From an uncultured Clostridia bacterium (GTDB lineage: Bacteria > Bacillota > Clostridia > Saccharofermentanales > Saccharofermentanaceae): DNA of 7,986 bases. The stretch is taken from NCBI GenBank assembly GCA_946545505.1, contig CAMNNN010000060.1:1-7986 (forward strand), in the 5' to 3' direction. The notes beneath the pieces were generated by a model. It made no database searches and was not told where the DNA came from. It was given only the letters and a program-made list of their open reading frames with translations. Shown piece by piece: positions 1-6,682 of the stretch (position 1 is the stretch's first letter; the number at the start of each line of letters is the position of its first letter). The position numbers and the translations under genes were made by a program.

Positions 1-374
1 CGATGGAGAAGCAGATGAAGGCTGAGCGAGAGAAGAGAGAGGCTATCCTCATTGCTGAAGGTAAGAAGGAAGCAGCTATCCGTGAGGCAGAGGGTGAGAA
101 GATGTCAGCTATCCTTCGTGCCGAGGCTCGTAAGGAAGCAGCTATCCGTGAGGCAGAAGGTCAGGCTGAGGCTATCCTCAAGATCAACGAGGCTAAGGCT
201 CAGGGTCTGCAGATGATCAAGAATGTTCAGGCTGATGACGGACTCGTTAAGATCCGTTCCCTCGAGGCTATGGAGAAGATTGCCAACGGCCAGGCTACGA
301 AGATCATTATTCCTTCTGAGCTTCAGGGCGTTGCAGGTCTTGCCACATCCGTTAAGGAAATCATTAAGTCTTAA
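1..374 (+). CDS. SPFH/stomatin-like (band 7) protein, C-terminal part only
   Basis: This is the 3' end of a gene whose start lies before the window. The ATG at position 3 is in frame but is almost certainly an internal methionine, because the visible part lacks the N-terminal membrane anchor and SPFH domain. What remains is the Glu/Ala/Lys-rich helix followed by the usual tail of the stomatin/QmcA family, with Met-Lys-Ala-Glu-Arg-Glu-Lys-Arg near the start and a KIIIPSEL-type segment before the stop. The helix reads as about five 11-residue repeats beginning Ala-Ile-x-x-Ala-Glu, a hendecad coiled-coil pattern. Members of this family form large oligomeric rings or scaffolds on the membrane and are often linked to NfeD-type partners, though no partner is visible here. 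The gene ends in TAA and is followed by a strong terminator, so it belongs to a separate upstream transcript. The family call is firm, but the exact subfamily is not determinable. Confidence 0.85.
   Translation, partial: MEKQMKAEREKREAILIAEGKKEAAIREAEGEKMSAILRAEARKEAAIREAEGQAEAILKINEAKAQGLQMIKNVQADDGLVKIRSLEAMEKIANGQATKIIIPSELQGVAGLATSVKEIIKS
66..157 (+). repeat. Internal 26-bp direct repeat within the SPFH coiled-coil region
   Basis: Positions 66-91 and 132-157 are identical over 26 bases and lie 66 bases (22 codons) apart, so both copies are in the same frame and encode the same residues (KEAAIREAE in both). The period equals two 11-residue coiled-coil units. The identity extends to synonymous positions, which suggests a fairly recent internal duplication or gene conversion rather than protein-level constraint alone. 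Confidence 0.8.
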
Positions 375-399
375 TAAGAATAATGAATAATGGTATAAT
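371..399 (+). promoter_or_regulatory. Extended -10 promoter for pncB and genes downstream
   Basis: A perfect extended -10 element (TG at 391-392, TATAAT at 394-399) is preceded after a 17-base spacer by TTAATA at 371-376, a 4/6 match to the -35 consensus. The -35 overlaps the stop codon of the SPFH gene. Transcription would begin near 405-407, inside the 5' arm of the terminator hairpin, giving pncB a leader of about 50 bases. Only the sequence match supports this; no start site has been measured. Confidence 0.65.
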
Positions 400-403
400 T
401 AAG

Positions 404-432
404 GCTCCGGAGGGAAACCTCCGGAGCTTTTT
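404..432 (+). terminator. Intrinsic terminator after the SPFH gene
   Basis: A perfect 10-bp GC-rich stem (404-413 paired with 418-427) closes on a GAAA tetraloop at 414-417 and is followed directly by five T residues at 428-432. This is a textbook rho-independent terminator acting on + strand transcripts that arrive from the SPFH gene. The A residues before the stem can pair with part of the T tract. The reverse orientation lacks a clean U run, so bidirectional action is less likely. It also overlaps the presumed transcription start of the pncB promoter. Confidence 0.93.
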
Positions 433-443
433 GTGAGCAACTT

Positions 444-450
444 AAGGAGG
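444..450 (+). promoter_or_regulatory. pncB: Ribosome binding site that fixes the pncB start
   Basis: AAGGAGG lies six bases before the ATG at 457, which is ideal spacing. An in-frame GTG at 433 would extend the protein by eight residues, but it abuts the terminator T tract, lacks a ribosome binding site and would place this motif inside the coding region. The ATG at 457 is therefore preferred. Confidence 0.9.
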
Positions 451-456
451 TCATAT

Positions 457-1914
457 ATGGACGGCTGGAGTAACAGAACTAATATGACGATGTTGACTGA
501 CTTCTATGAACTTACTATGGGCAAGGGTTACCTTGATGACGGTAAGGCAGAGAAGATCGTTTATTTCGATGCATTCTTCAGAAATATACCCGAGCAGGGC
601 GGCTACGCTATTATGGCCGGGCTCGAACAGGTAATCGATTACCTTGCCAACCTGCATTTCACTGAAGATGATCTTAAGTTCTTAAGCGGATACGGATTCG
701 ATGACAAGTTCATCGACTACCTGAGAAACTTTAAGTTCACATGTGATGTATGGGCTGTTCCCGAAGGTACTCCCGTATTCCCCAGAGAGCCTCTCATCAA
801 GGTAAGAGGACCTGCGCTTCAGGCTCAGCTCCTCGAGACTGCTCTCCTGTGTACTATTAACCACCAGACACTTATCGCCACCAAGACGGCAAGAATCGTA
901 CGTGCTGCTGAGGGAAGGCCTATAATGGAATTCGGTGCCAGAAGAGCACAGGGATTCGATGCTTCCGTTCTCGGTGCGCGTGCAGCTTATATCGCAGGTG
1001 CTGCAGGTACATCATGTACGATCTGCGGCCAGCAGTTCGATATTCCGCTTTCCGGAACGATGGCTCACTCATGGGTTATGCTATACGATGACGAGTTCGA
1101 GGCGTTTAAGGCTTATGCAGAGTCCTATCCTGACAAGTGCCTCCTCCTCGTAGATACATACGATGTGCTTAAGTCCGGTATTCCGAATGCGATCAGATGC
1201 GCACATGAGGTTCTCGAGCCTATGGGCAAGAGACTGCTCGGTATCAGAATCGATTCCGGAGACCTTACATACATGACTCAGAAGGCAAGAAAGATGCTCG
1301 ACGAAGCAGGTCTTACAGACTGTAAGATCACAGTTTCCAATGCTCTTGACGAGTACCTAATAAGAGACCTGATCTCACAGGGCGCATGCATCGATTCTTT
1401 CGGCGTGGGAGAGAGACTCATCACTTCCAAGGCAGAGCCCGTATTTGGCGGTGTCTATAAGATCGCGGCAGTAGAGGATGAAGACGGCAACGTTATCCCT
1501 AAGATGAAGATCTCCGAGACGACGGCTAAGGTTACCACTCCCTGCGATAAGGAGATCGTAAGATTCTACGATAAGGAGACAGGCAAGGCTCTCGCAGATG
1601 TTCTGTTCGTCAAGGGCGAGCCTATCCCTGACGGCGAGCCTTATGAGATCTTCGATCCGGTCGAGACATGGAAGGCGAAGACACTTACAAATTACACAAC
1701 AAAGAAGCTTCTTGTAGAGATATTCAGGAACGGTGAACTCGTATATGATAAGCCGGGAATCTCCGATATCAGAAACTATTGCACCAAGCAGCTTGATACA
1801 CTTTGGGATGCAGTTAAGAGATTTGAGAATCCTCATAGTTTCTATGTCGATCTCTCACCCAAGCTCTGGCAGATCAGAGATGATATCTTAAGAGGCTACA
1901 GAAATAAGAAGTAA
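457..1914 (+). CDS. pncB: Nicotinate phosphoribosyltransferase
   Basis: This cytoplasmic enzyme of NAD salvage (Preiss-Handler route) joins nicotinate and PRPP to give nicotinate mononucleotide, with ATP hydrolysis. The 485-residue product matches the usual length of the Gram-positive form. Visible landmarks, in order, are TDFYELTMG (14-22), the EFGARRAQG active-site segment (158-166), GTMAHSW with the histidine at 204 expected to be the phosphorylated residue, VDTYDV (232-237), IRIDSGDL (263-270) and FGVGERL (315-321). A C-terminal domain follows to the end. No key residue appears to be missing and there is no frameshift. The start at 457 is set by a strong ribosome binding site. The next gene begins 12 bases after the stop, suggesting co-transcription. 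No NAD-sensing riboswitch or operator is evident in the short leader. Confidence 0.96.
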   Translation: MDGWSNRTNMTMLTDFYELTMGKGYLDDGKAEKIVYFDAFFRNIPEQGGYAIMAGLEQVIDYLANLHFTEDDLKFLSGYGFDDKFIDYLRNFKFTCDVWAVPEGTPVFPREPLIKVRGPALQAQLLETALLCTINHQTLIATKTARIVRAAEGRPIMEFGARRAQGFDASVLGARAAYIAGAAGTSCTICGQQFDIPLSGTMAHSWVMLYDDEFEAFKAYAESYPDKCLLLVDTYDVLKSGIPNAIRCAHEVLEPMGKRLLGIRIDSGDLTYMTQKARKMLDEAGLTDCKITVSNALDEYLIRDLISQGACIDSFGVGERLITSKAEPVFGGVYKIAAVEDEDGNVIPKMKISETTAKVTTPCDKEIVRFYDKETGKALADVLFVKGEPIPDGEPYEIFDPVETWKAKTLTNYTTKKLLVEIFRNGELVYDKPGISDIRNYCTKQLDTLWDAVKRFENPHSFYVDLSPKLWQIRDDILRGYRNKK

Positions 1915-1926
1915 GAGGTATAACAA

Positions 1927-2412
1927 ATGGCTAATCCTATCGTAACAATAAAGATCAAAGACATGGGCGACATCAAGGCTGAGCTTTATCCTGATATTGC
2001 TCCCATCACAGTAGAGAACTTCGTTAAGCTGGCAGGTTCCGGCTTCTACAACGGACTTACATTCCACAGGATCATCCCCGGATTCATGATTCAGGGCGGC
2101 GATCCCGAGGGAACAGGTATGGGCGGTCCCGGCTATTCCATCAAGGGTGAGTTCGCAGCCAACGGCGTTCCGAACAGCCTCATCCATACAAGAGGCGTTC
2201 TTTCCATGGCAAGATCCATGATGCCCGATTCCGCAGGTTCACAGTTCTTCATCATGCATGAGGATGCTCCTCATCTTGACGGACAGTATGCCGCTTTCGG
2301 AAAGGTCATCGAGGGTATCGAGGTTGTCGATAAGGTGGCTTCCGTTAAGACCGACTATAACGATAAGCCTCTCGAGCCTGTTGTAATCGAGATCATGTCT
2401 GTAGAGGTGTAA
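1927..2412 (+). CDS. Cyclophilin-type peptidyl-prolyl cis-trans isomerase (PpiB-like)
   Basis: This small folding catalyst interconverts cis and trans Xaa-Pro bonds. It is 161 residues long with no signal peptide, so it should be cytoplasmic. The cyclophilin signature FHRIIPGFMIQGGD (46-59) supplies the catalytic Arg48, Phe53 and Gln56, and SAGSQFFI (102-109) and LDGQYAAFGKV (117-127) follow. His116 stands where human cyclophilin A has Trp121. This is common in bacterial cyclophilins and usually goes with weak cyclosporin binding. A modest GAGG ribosome binding site (1915-1918) lies just after the pncB stop, eight bases before the ATG. The gene sits between pncB and the polysaccharide genes with very short gaps, so it is probably read with both. 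No functional link to surface polysaccharide can be shown from sequence. The family call is firm; the choice between ppiA and ppiB is less so. Confidence 0.96.
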   Translation: MANPIVTIKIKDMGDIKAELYPDIAPITVENFVKLAGSGFYNGLTFHRIIPGFMIQGGDPEGTGMGGPGYSIKGEFAANGVPNSLIHTRGVLSMARSMMPDSAGSQFFIMHEDAPHLDGQYAAFGKVIEGIEVVDKVASVKTDYNDKPLEPVVIEIMSVEV

Positions 2413-2421
2413 ACCCGACGA

Positions 2422-3840
2422 ATGGACGCCAGAGCCGATTCCCGAATCAAGCATCTTGATTTTATATTCATAGATCTATTCTGCGTTGAGATCTCTTTTG
2501 TCCTGGCCATTATCACAAGATACGGCCTGGCAGACTTCGTGCACATCTTTACCAACAGCAACACCGACGATTCGAAGGCGTTCAGACTGGTTAACGTGGT
2601 CCTGATCCTCGCATATCTCGTGTTCATGCTGTTCACGGGACCTCATACGAATATAGTTAAGAGGAATCATCTCAAGGAATTATGGAATATAGTCATCCTC
2701 AATTCCGAGATCCTGTTTACGCTATTTACATTCCTGTACGTCATCAAGGTATCCGCGATCTATTCCCGACTTATGATCGGTTATTTCTTCGTGTTCGATA
2801 TAGCCGTGATGATGCTGATGCGAACGTTCAGGAAACTCATCTTAAGGATCAAATTCTTAGACGGAACCGATTCGTCGGGAGTCCTTCTCGTCGCGCAGAC
2901 CGATACGGCCGAGACATTCGTTAAAACACTGATGAACAATAACAGCGGTTTCTATCACTTCAAGGGAATCATCTTCACGGATGCATACAGCGAGCCCGAG
3001 TTCATGGGGATCCCCGTCATTAAGCAGAAGGAGATGCTCGACTACGTTAAGATGCATCCTATCAATGACGTGTTCATGCTCACGAAGTCCGGAGGACGTC
3101 TGGCATCACAGTTCATCAACATGGGTATCACGGTCCACAGAGCGATGGATCTCGAGACTCCCAATATGTACAATGCGACACTTAATCAGATCGGCAATTA
3201 TACGGTCATCACTTCAACCATCTCCCGTGCGACGATGGGTGAGCTGCTACTCAAGAGAATCTTCGACATCATATTCTCCGTCATAGGTTTGTTCTTCACG
3301 GCTATTCTCACAGTCTTCCTCGCACCGGTTATCAAGATGCAGGCCCCGGGTCCTGTCTTCTTCAAGCAGACGCGTGTCGGCAAGAACGGAAAGACTTTCA
3401 CGATGTACAAGTTCCGTTCTATGTACATAGATGCGGAGGAGAGGAAGAAGGAACTCATGTCCCAGAATGAGATGAAGGGCCTGATGTTCAAGATGGAGAA
3501 CGACCCCAGAATCTTCCCTGCAGGCAACTTCATGAGGAAGACCAGCATAGACGAGTTTCCTCAGTTCTGGAATATCTTCAAGGGCGACATGTCCCTTATC
3601 GGAACGCGTCCGCCGACGCTCGACGAGTACGAGAATTACAAACGTCACCATATGAGCCGTCTGGCCATGAAACCCGGTCTCACCGGTATGTGGCAGGTAT
3701 CGGGAAGATCCGATATCAAGGACTTCGAAGAGATAGTAAGACTCGATAACGAGTACATCAGAAACTTCAGCATAGGTCTCGATATCAAGATATTCTTCAA
3801 GACTATAGGTACCGTACTTGGTATGAAGGGATCGAAGTGA
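2422..3840 (+). CDS. Polyprenyl-phosphate sugar-1-phosphate transferase (initiating glycosyltransferase)
   Basis: This integral membrane enzyme of the WbaP/CpsE class transfers a hexose-1-phosphate from a nucleotide sugar to undecaprenyl phosphate, the first step of exopolysaccharide or capsule repeat-unit assembly. The 472-residue protein has the full large-form layout. There are about four N-terminal membrane segments (roughly 12-34, 51-71, 85-109, 115-133) and a soluble nucleotide-binding-like middle domain starting near VLLVAQ (154-159). A hydrophobic re-entrant helix (280-304, with Pro302) precedes the catalytic domain. Catalytic-domain landmarks are PGPVFFKQTRVG (309-320), KFRSM (330-334), the Asp377-Glu378 dyad in TSIDEFPQ, and KPGLTGMWQVSGR (417-429). 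The sugar (glucose, galactose or another) cannot be read from sequence. The start follows the cyclophilin stop by nine bases, with only AGAGGTG inside the previous gene's end as a ribosome binding site, so translational coupling is likely. Its stop overlaps the next start. Confidence 0.93.
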   Translation: MDARADSRIKHLDFIFIDLFCVEISFVLAIITRYGLADFVHIFTNSNTDDSKAFRLVNVVLILAYLVFMLFTGPHTNIVKRNHLKELWNIVILNSEILFTLFTFLYVIKVSAIYSRLMIGYFFVFDIAVMMLMRTFRKLILRIKFLDGTDSSGVLLVAQTDTAETFVKTLMNNNSGFYHFKGIIFTDAYSEPEFMGIPVIKQKEMLDYVKMHPINDVFMLTKSGGRLASQFINMGITVHRAMDLETPNMYNATLNQIGNYTVITSTISRATMGELLLKRIFDIIFSVIGLFFTAILTVFLAPVIKMQAPGPVFFKQTRVGKNGKTFTMYKFRSMYIDAEERKKELMSQNEMKGLMFKMENDPRIFPAGNFMRKTSIDEFPQFWNIFKGDMSLIGTRPPTLDEYENYKRHHMSRLAMKPGLTGMWQVSGRSDIKDFEEIVRLDNEYIRNFSIGLDIKIFFKTIGTVLGMKGSK

Positions 3841-5060
3841 CATCGCCGGGAGCAGCAAAAAAAGACGGCAGAATCCTGTCTGAGGCCTTGTACCTCGCCG
3901 GTTTCGCCTGCTTACTTGTATTCTTCTATCTTCAGACAACGACATTTACAATGGATGTTCCGGGGCCTGTTTACAGCCTTCTAAGGGGTGTCCTTTGTTT
4001 CTGTGCATTCTACAGGATCAGCATATACCGCGATGAGATCGGTCCCGCGACCGGAGCCGTACTCGCGGCCTTTATGGGACTCGGCGTGTTCTTTCTCATC
4101 GCGAGGGGAGACACGATGGTGCTCGATATCGCGCTGCTTACTGCGGGCGCATATAAGGTCTCGTTCAGAAGGATCCTGACGATCTATGTGTTCACTGCAG
4201 CCTTCATAAGTCTGCTGGCTCTTCTGTGTTCCCAGACGGGCATCATACCTGATTACACATTCCTCACGAACTACGGTGCTGATGAGAGTGTCCGTCATTC
4301 TCTCGGCATAATCTACCCCACGGACTGCTTCGCTCATGTGTTCTACATAGCGGCTGCTTACTTCCTGTTAAGGTGGAAGCGCGTGACGTGGTATGAGATC
4401 GCGGGGGCAGCTGTTGTTTTCGCCGTGCTGTTCTTCTTCACGAGTGCCAGGGCGGACCTTGGAAGTGCCGTGCTGATGCTGATCCTTATTGCCGCAGCGA
4501 AAATCTCAGGCTATAGGGACCTGCTGCCCAAGGTCCTTAAGAAGGTCTTCGTGTGGGTTCTGATGCCGGTATGCGCTGCTGTCATCATGGTGCTTACTTA
4601 TCTGTACAGCGAGAGCAGCCCTCTCATGCTTAAGCTCGATGCGATGACGTCCTACAGATTAAGTCTGGGAAAGACCGGTCTCGGACTGTATGGATTTAAG
4701 CTTCTCGGAGCCCCGAATTTTGCCGAGAACGGCAATGCCAACGGCGGAGTAAGAAACTATACTTACATCTTCTACGACTCTGCCTACATCAAGTATCTGT
4801 TCAAGTACGGCATAGTATTGCTCGCCGTGCTGTTCATCATTTATGCGCTTATCGGATTGAGACTTATATCCTCGAAGATGTTCTATGCGATGATATTCGT
4901 TGGGGTGATCGCGGCTTCGTTCATCATTGAGCACCATATGCTCGAGTTATCATATAACATAACTTTTCTTATGCTGACCGCAGATATTTCAACTATTTCA
5001 CATCAAGTACCTTTATTAAATAATAATAATAAGAATGGTATAATGGCAAAAGCAATATAA
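3837..5060 (+). CDS. Wzy-like polysaccharide polymerase (multi-pass membrane protein)
   Basis: This is a 407-residue hydrophobic protein with about ten or eleven predicted membrane segments, for example near 18-34, 70-90, 113-132, 164-179, 187-203, 238-256 and 322-342. It is interpreted as the polymerase that joins lipid-linked repeat units on the outer face of the membrane. Support comes from its topology, its place between an initiating transferase and a Wzz-like protein, and features seen in Bacillota Wzy proteins: an RHSLG motif (153-157), TSARAD (202-207) just after a membrane segment, and a long outside loop (about 257-321) ending in DSAYIKYLFKYG with Asp314. Wzy sequences diverge widely, so the call rests partly on context. 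The GTG start overlaps the previous stop by four bases (GTGA), implying coupled translation. The last dozen codons are AT-rich, include four AAT in a row, and contain a promoter for the next gene. Confidence 0.75.
   Translation: MTSPGAAKKDGRILSEALYLAGFACLLVFFYLQTTTFTMDVPGPVYSLLRGVLCFCAFYRISIYRDEIGPATGAVLAAFMGLGVFFLIARGDTMVLDIALLTAGAYKVSFRRILTIYVFTAAFISLLALLCSQTGIIPDYTFLTNYGADESVRHSLGIIYPTDCFAHVFYIAAAYFLLRWKRVTWYEIAGAAVVFAVLFFFTSARADLGSAVLMLILIAAAKISGYRDLLPKVLKKVFVWVLMPVCAAVIMVLTYLYSESSPLMLKLDAMTSYRLSLGKTGLGLYGFKLLGAPNFAENGNANGGVRNYTYIFYDSAYIKYLFKYGIVLLAVLFIIYALIGLRLISSKMFYAMIFVGVIAASFIIEHHMLELSYNITFLMLTADISTISHQVPLLNNNNKNGIMAKAI
5016..5044 (+). promoter_or_regulatory. Internal extended -10 promoter for the Wzz-like gene
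   Basis: TGGTATAAT at 5036-5044 is a perfect extended -10 element, embedded in the final codons of the polymerase gene. The best -35 at 17 bases spacing, TTAAAT at 5016-5021, matches only 3/6, but extended -10 promoters tolerate weak -35 elements. The upstream stretch is unusually AT-rich for this window and could act as an UP element. Transcription would begin near 5051, giving a leader of about 29 bases to the ATG at 5080. The 11-base core AATGGTATAAT is identical to that at 389-399. Confidence 0.55.
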
Positions 5061-5079
5061 CCCCCTTCGGAGGACAATC

Positions 5080-6678
5080 ATGAGCGCAGATCTGAAAATG
5101 AATTACATCATCAACGAAGACGAGACCGAGATTAATATCAAGGACCTGTTGACCTACTGCTTCCTGCACTGGAGAAAGGCCCTGACACTGATGTTGATAG
5201 CGGCAATCCTTCTCGGCGGTGTAATGGGTACATTGGAAGGCATCAAGACAGCTAAGCTTGCTGCTGCATATCAGGAATATCTCGATGACCCGGCAGCACT
5301 TAAGGCTAAGCAGGATAATACCAATTATGCTTTGAAGAACGGTATCGAACTTCCTGCAGATGAGATGCTCACTGCTGAAGAGCAGCAGATCCTCGAAGAG
5401 GTCGTAACTCTCGACAGTATCAATAACATGAATGACATCATCTCTCAGAGCAGACGTGATCTCATGTCATTGACAGATTACTACAACAATTCCATTCTCA
5501 TGAGAGTTGACCCTCAGTACGTTCCTACTGTTGAGGTCGATATCATGATCACCGTACCTGAAGGCGCTCCTGCTAATGCGGCTAATGTAATTGCAGCTTC
5601 ATACGTAGACTACATCAAGAACGGTAACTATCTTGATGAGTTTGCTCTGGATGCCGGCATCGAGATCAGATACCTTAAGGAAGCTATCACAGTAACCGAT
5701 ACTACTTTCGGAAATATCGGTTCATCTCCTGATGCTTCAACCGGAAGCAGCTCCACAAACAGCACTAATGTTAACACTGACCTTAATGTGGCAATCTCCA
5801 CTGACGAGGCTATCGACAGAGTAGCACTTATCTCTATCAACGTCGTCAGCGTTACTGCAGATGATGCCTTCGATATCATGGACAGAATTACACAGGAGCT
5901 CGAATCATACAGCGAAGCTACAAGCGAGACCATGTTCGAGAATAACGTAACTCTGGTTAACTACTACTTTAACTACACTCAGAATGATATGATTCAGAAT
6001 CTCCAGACTAAGACTTCCGAAGAGCTCGTAGATCTTCAGGAGAACCTCGAGATCTACATCAAGAGCCTTAAGAATCTGCAGAAGCAGCATGGCGATATCA
6101 TCGTTAATACTATGAACAAGATGCCGAGCGTACCCCTCGAGGCTTGCAAGACAGGAGTTAAGTTCGGAGGCATCGCATTCTTCGCAGCATTCCTGTTCTA
6201 CGCTCTCATCCTGATGGTCAGATATATCATCACGAGCATTGCACTTACCAAGTCACAGTTTGTAAACAGATTCTCCCTGTTTGATCTCGGTTCGGTAAGA
6301 GACGGTGAGGAGAAGCTTTATAAGCACAATTCCAAGTTCGATAAGTGGCTCCGTAAGAAGGGCAGACTCGGAAGCGGCAATAACGATGCTCTTGAAGCTG
6401 TTGCAGCCAACCTCGCAGTTTACGGATCGGATATTAAATCGATTCTTGTTATCGGTTCCGGAGAGAATGCCAAGAACATGAAGAATAAGATCAAGGACAG
6501 AAAGATCATCAATGCAGACAGCCTTATGGATAATCCTCTTGCAAGAAAACAGCTTCTTGAAGTAGACGGAATCGTTCTTGAGGTTAAGTATGGTCAGACT
6601 AAGTTCGAGGATATCAAGGAAGAACTTAAGCTGATCATGCTCACTGATAAGCCCGTAATAGGATATATCGCTGACTGA
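5080..6678 (+). CDS. Wzz-like chain-length/co-polymerase protein with degenerate BY-kinase-like C-terminal domain
   Basis: This is a polysaccharide co-polymerase of the Wzz/CapA type, which sets chain length by acting with the Wzy-like polymerase. The 532-residue product has a short cytoplasmic N-terminus with the typical acidic start and DLLTYCFLHWRK (22-33). Membrane segment 1 is about 34-52, followed by a long outer domain (about 53-360) with helical coiled-coil stretches (about 300-337) and a Ser/Thr/Asn-rich insert (215-234). A MPSVP proline segment (348-352) leads to membrane segment 2 (about 362-382). The remaining 150 residues are cytoplasmic. From about 436 they resemble the partner tyrosine kinase: EAVAANL, then a strand SILVIGSG (454-461), then VDGIVLEVKYGQTKFEDIKEEL (495-516). 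No GKS/T P-loop, Walker B or tyrosine cluster is present. A GGAGG site six bases before the ATG and an internal promoter support strong, partly independent expression. The membrane-protein call is firm; the pseudo-kinase reading is inference. Confidence 0.85.
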   Translation: MSADLKMNYIINEDETEINIKDLLTYCFLHWRKALTLMLIAAILLGGVMGTLEGIKTAKLAAAYQEYLDDPAALKAKQDNTNYALKNGIELPADEMLTAEEQQILEEVVTLDSINNMNDIISQSRRDLMSLTDYYNNSILMRVDPQYVPTVEVDIMITVPEGAPANAANVIAASYVDYIKNGNYLDEFALDAGIEIRYLKEAITVTDTTFGNIGSSPDASTGSSSTNSTNVNTDLNVAISTDEAIDRVALISINVVSVTADDAFDIMDRITQELESYSEATSETMFENNVTLVNYYFNYTQNDMIQNLQTKTSEELVDLQENLEIYIKSLKNLQKQHGDIIVNTMNKMPSVPLEACKTGVKFGGIAFFAAFLFYALILMVRYIITSIALTKSQFVNRFSLFDLGSVRDGEEKLYKHNSKFDKWLRKKGRLGSGNNDALEAVAANLAVYGSDIKSILVIGSGENAKNMKNKIKDRKIINADSLMDNPLARKQLLEVDGIVLEVKYGQTKFEDIKEELKLIMLTDKPVIGYIAD

Positions 6679-6682
6679 CATT

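Noticed and set aside
433..456. GTG start at 433 extending pncB by eight residues
   Set aside because: It abuts the terminator T tract and would translate through a perfect AAGGAGG site that is ideally spaced for the ATG at 457; the family's usual N-terminus also fits 457.
400..456. NAD-sensing riboswitch or operator ahead of pncB
   Set aside because: The leader is only about 50 bases and is fully accounted for by the terminator hairpin and the ribosome binding site; no aptamer-like structure or further inverted repeat is seen.
668..690. Closely spaced CTTAAG palindromes in pncB
   Set aside because: CTT-AAG (Leu-Lys) is a frequent codon pair throughout this window, so local palindromes are expected by composition.
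935..1153. Plus-strand 72-codon frame inside pncB
   Set aside because: It is an out-of-frame shadow of the conserved catalytic region of pncB and has no ribosome binding site.
2324..2361. TTGTCG and TATAAC as a promoter before the sugar transferase gene
   Set aside because: The spacing is 26 bases, far outside the 16-19 range, and there is no extended -10 TG.
3247..3945. Minus-strand open frame of 232 codons opposite the sugar transferase
   Set aside because: It lies wholly opposite a well-supported gene, has an Arg/Leu/Glu-rich composition typical of antisense reading, and shows no recognisable domain or promoter.
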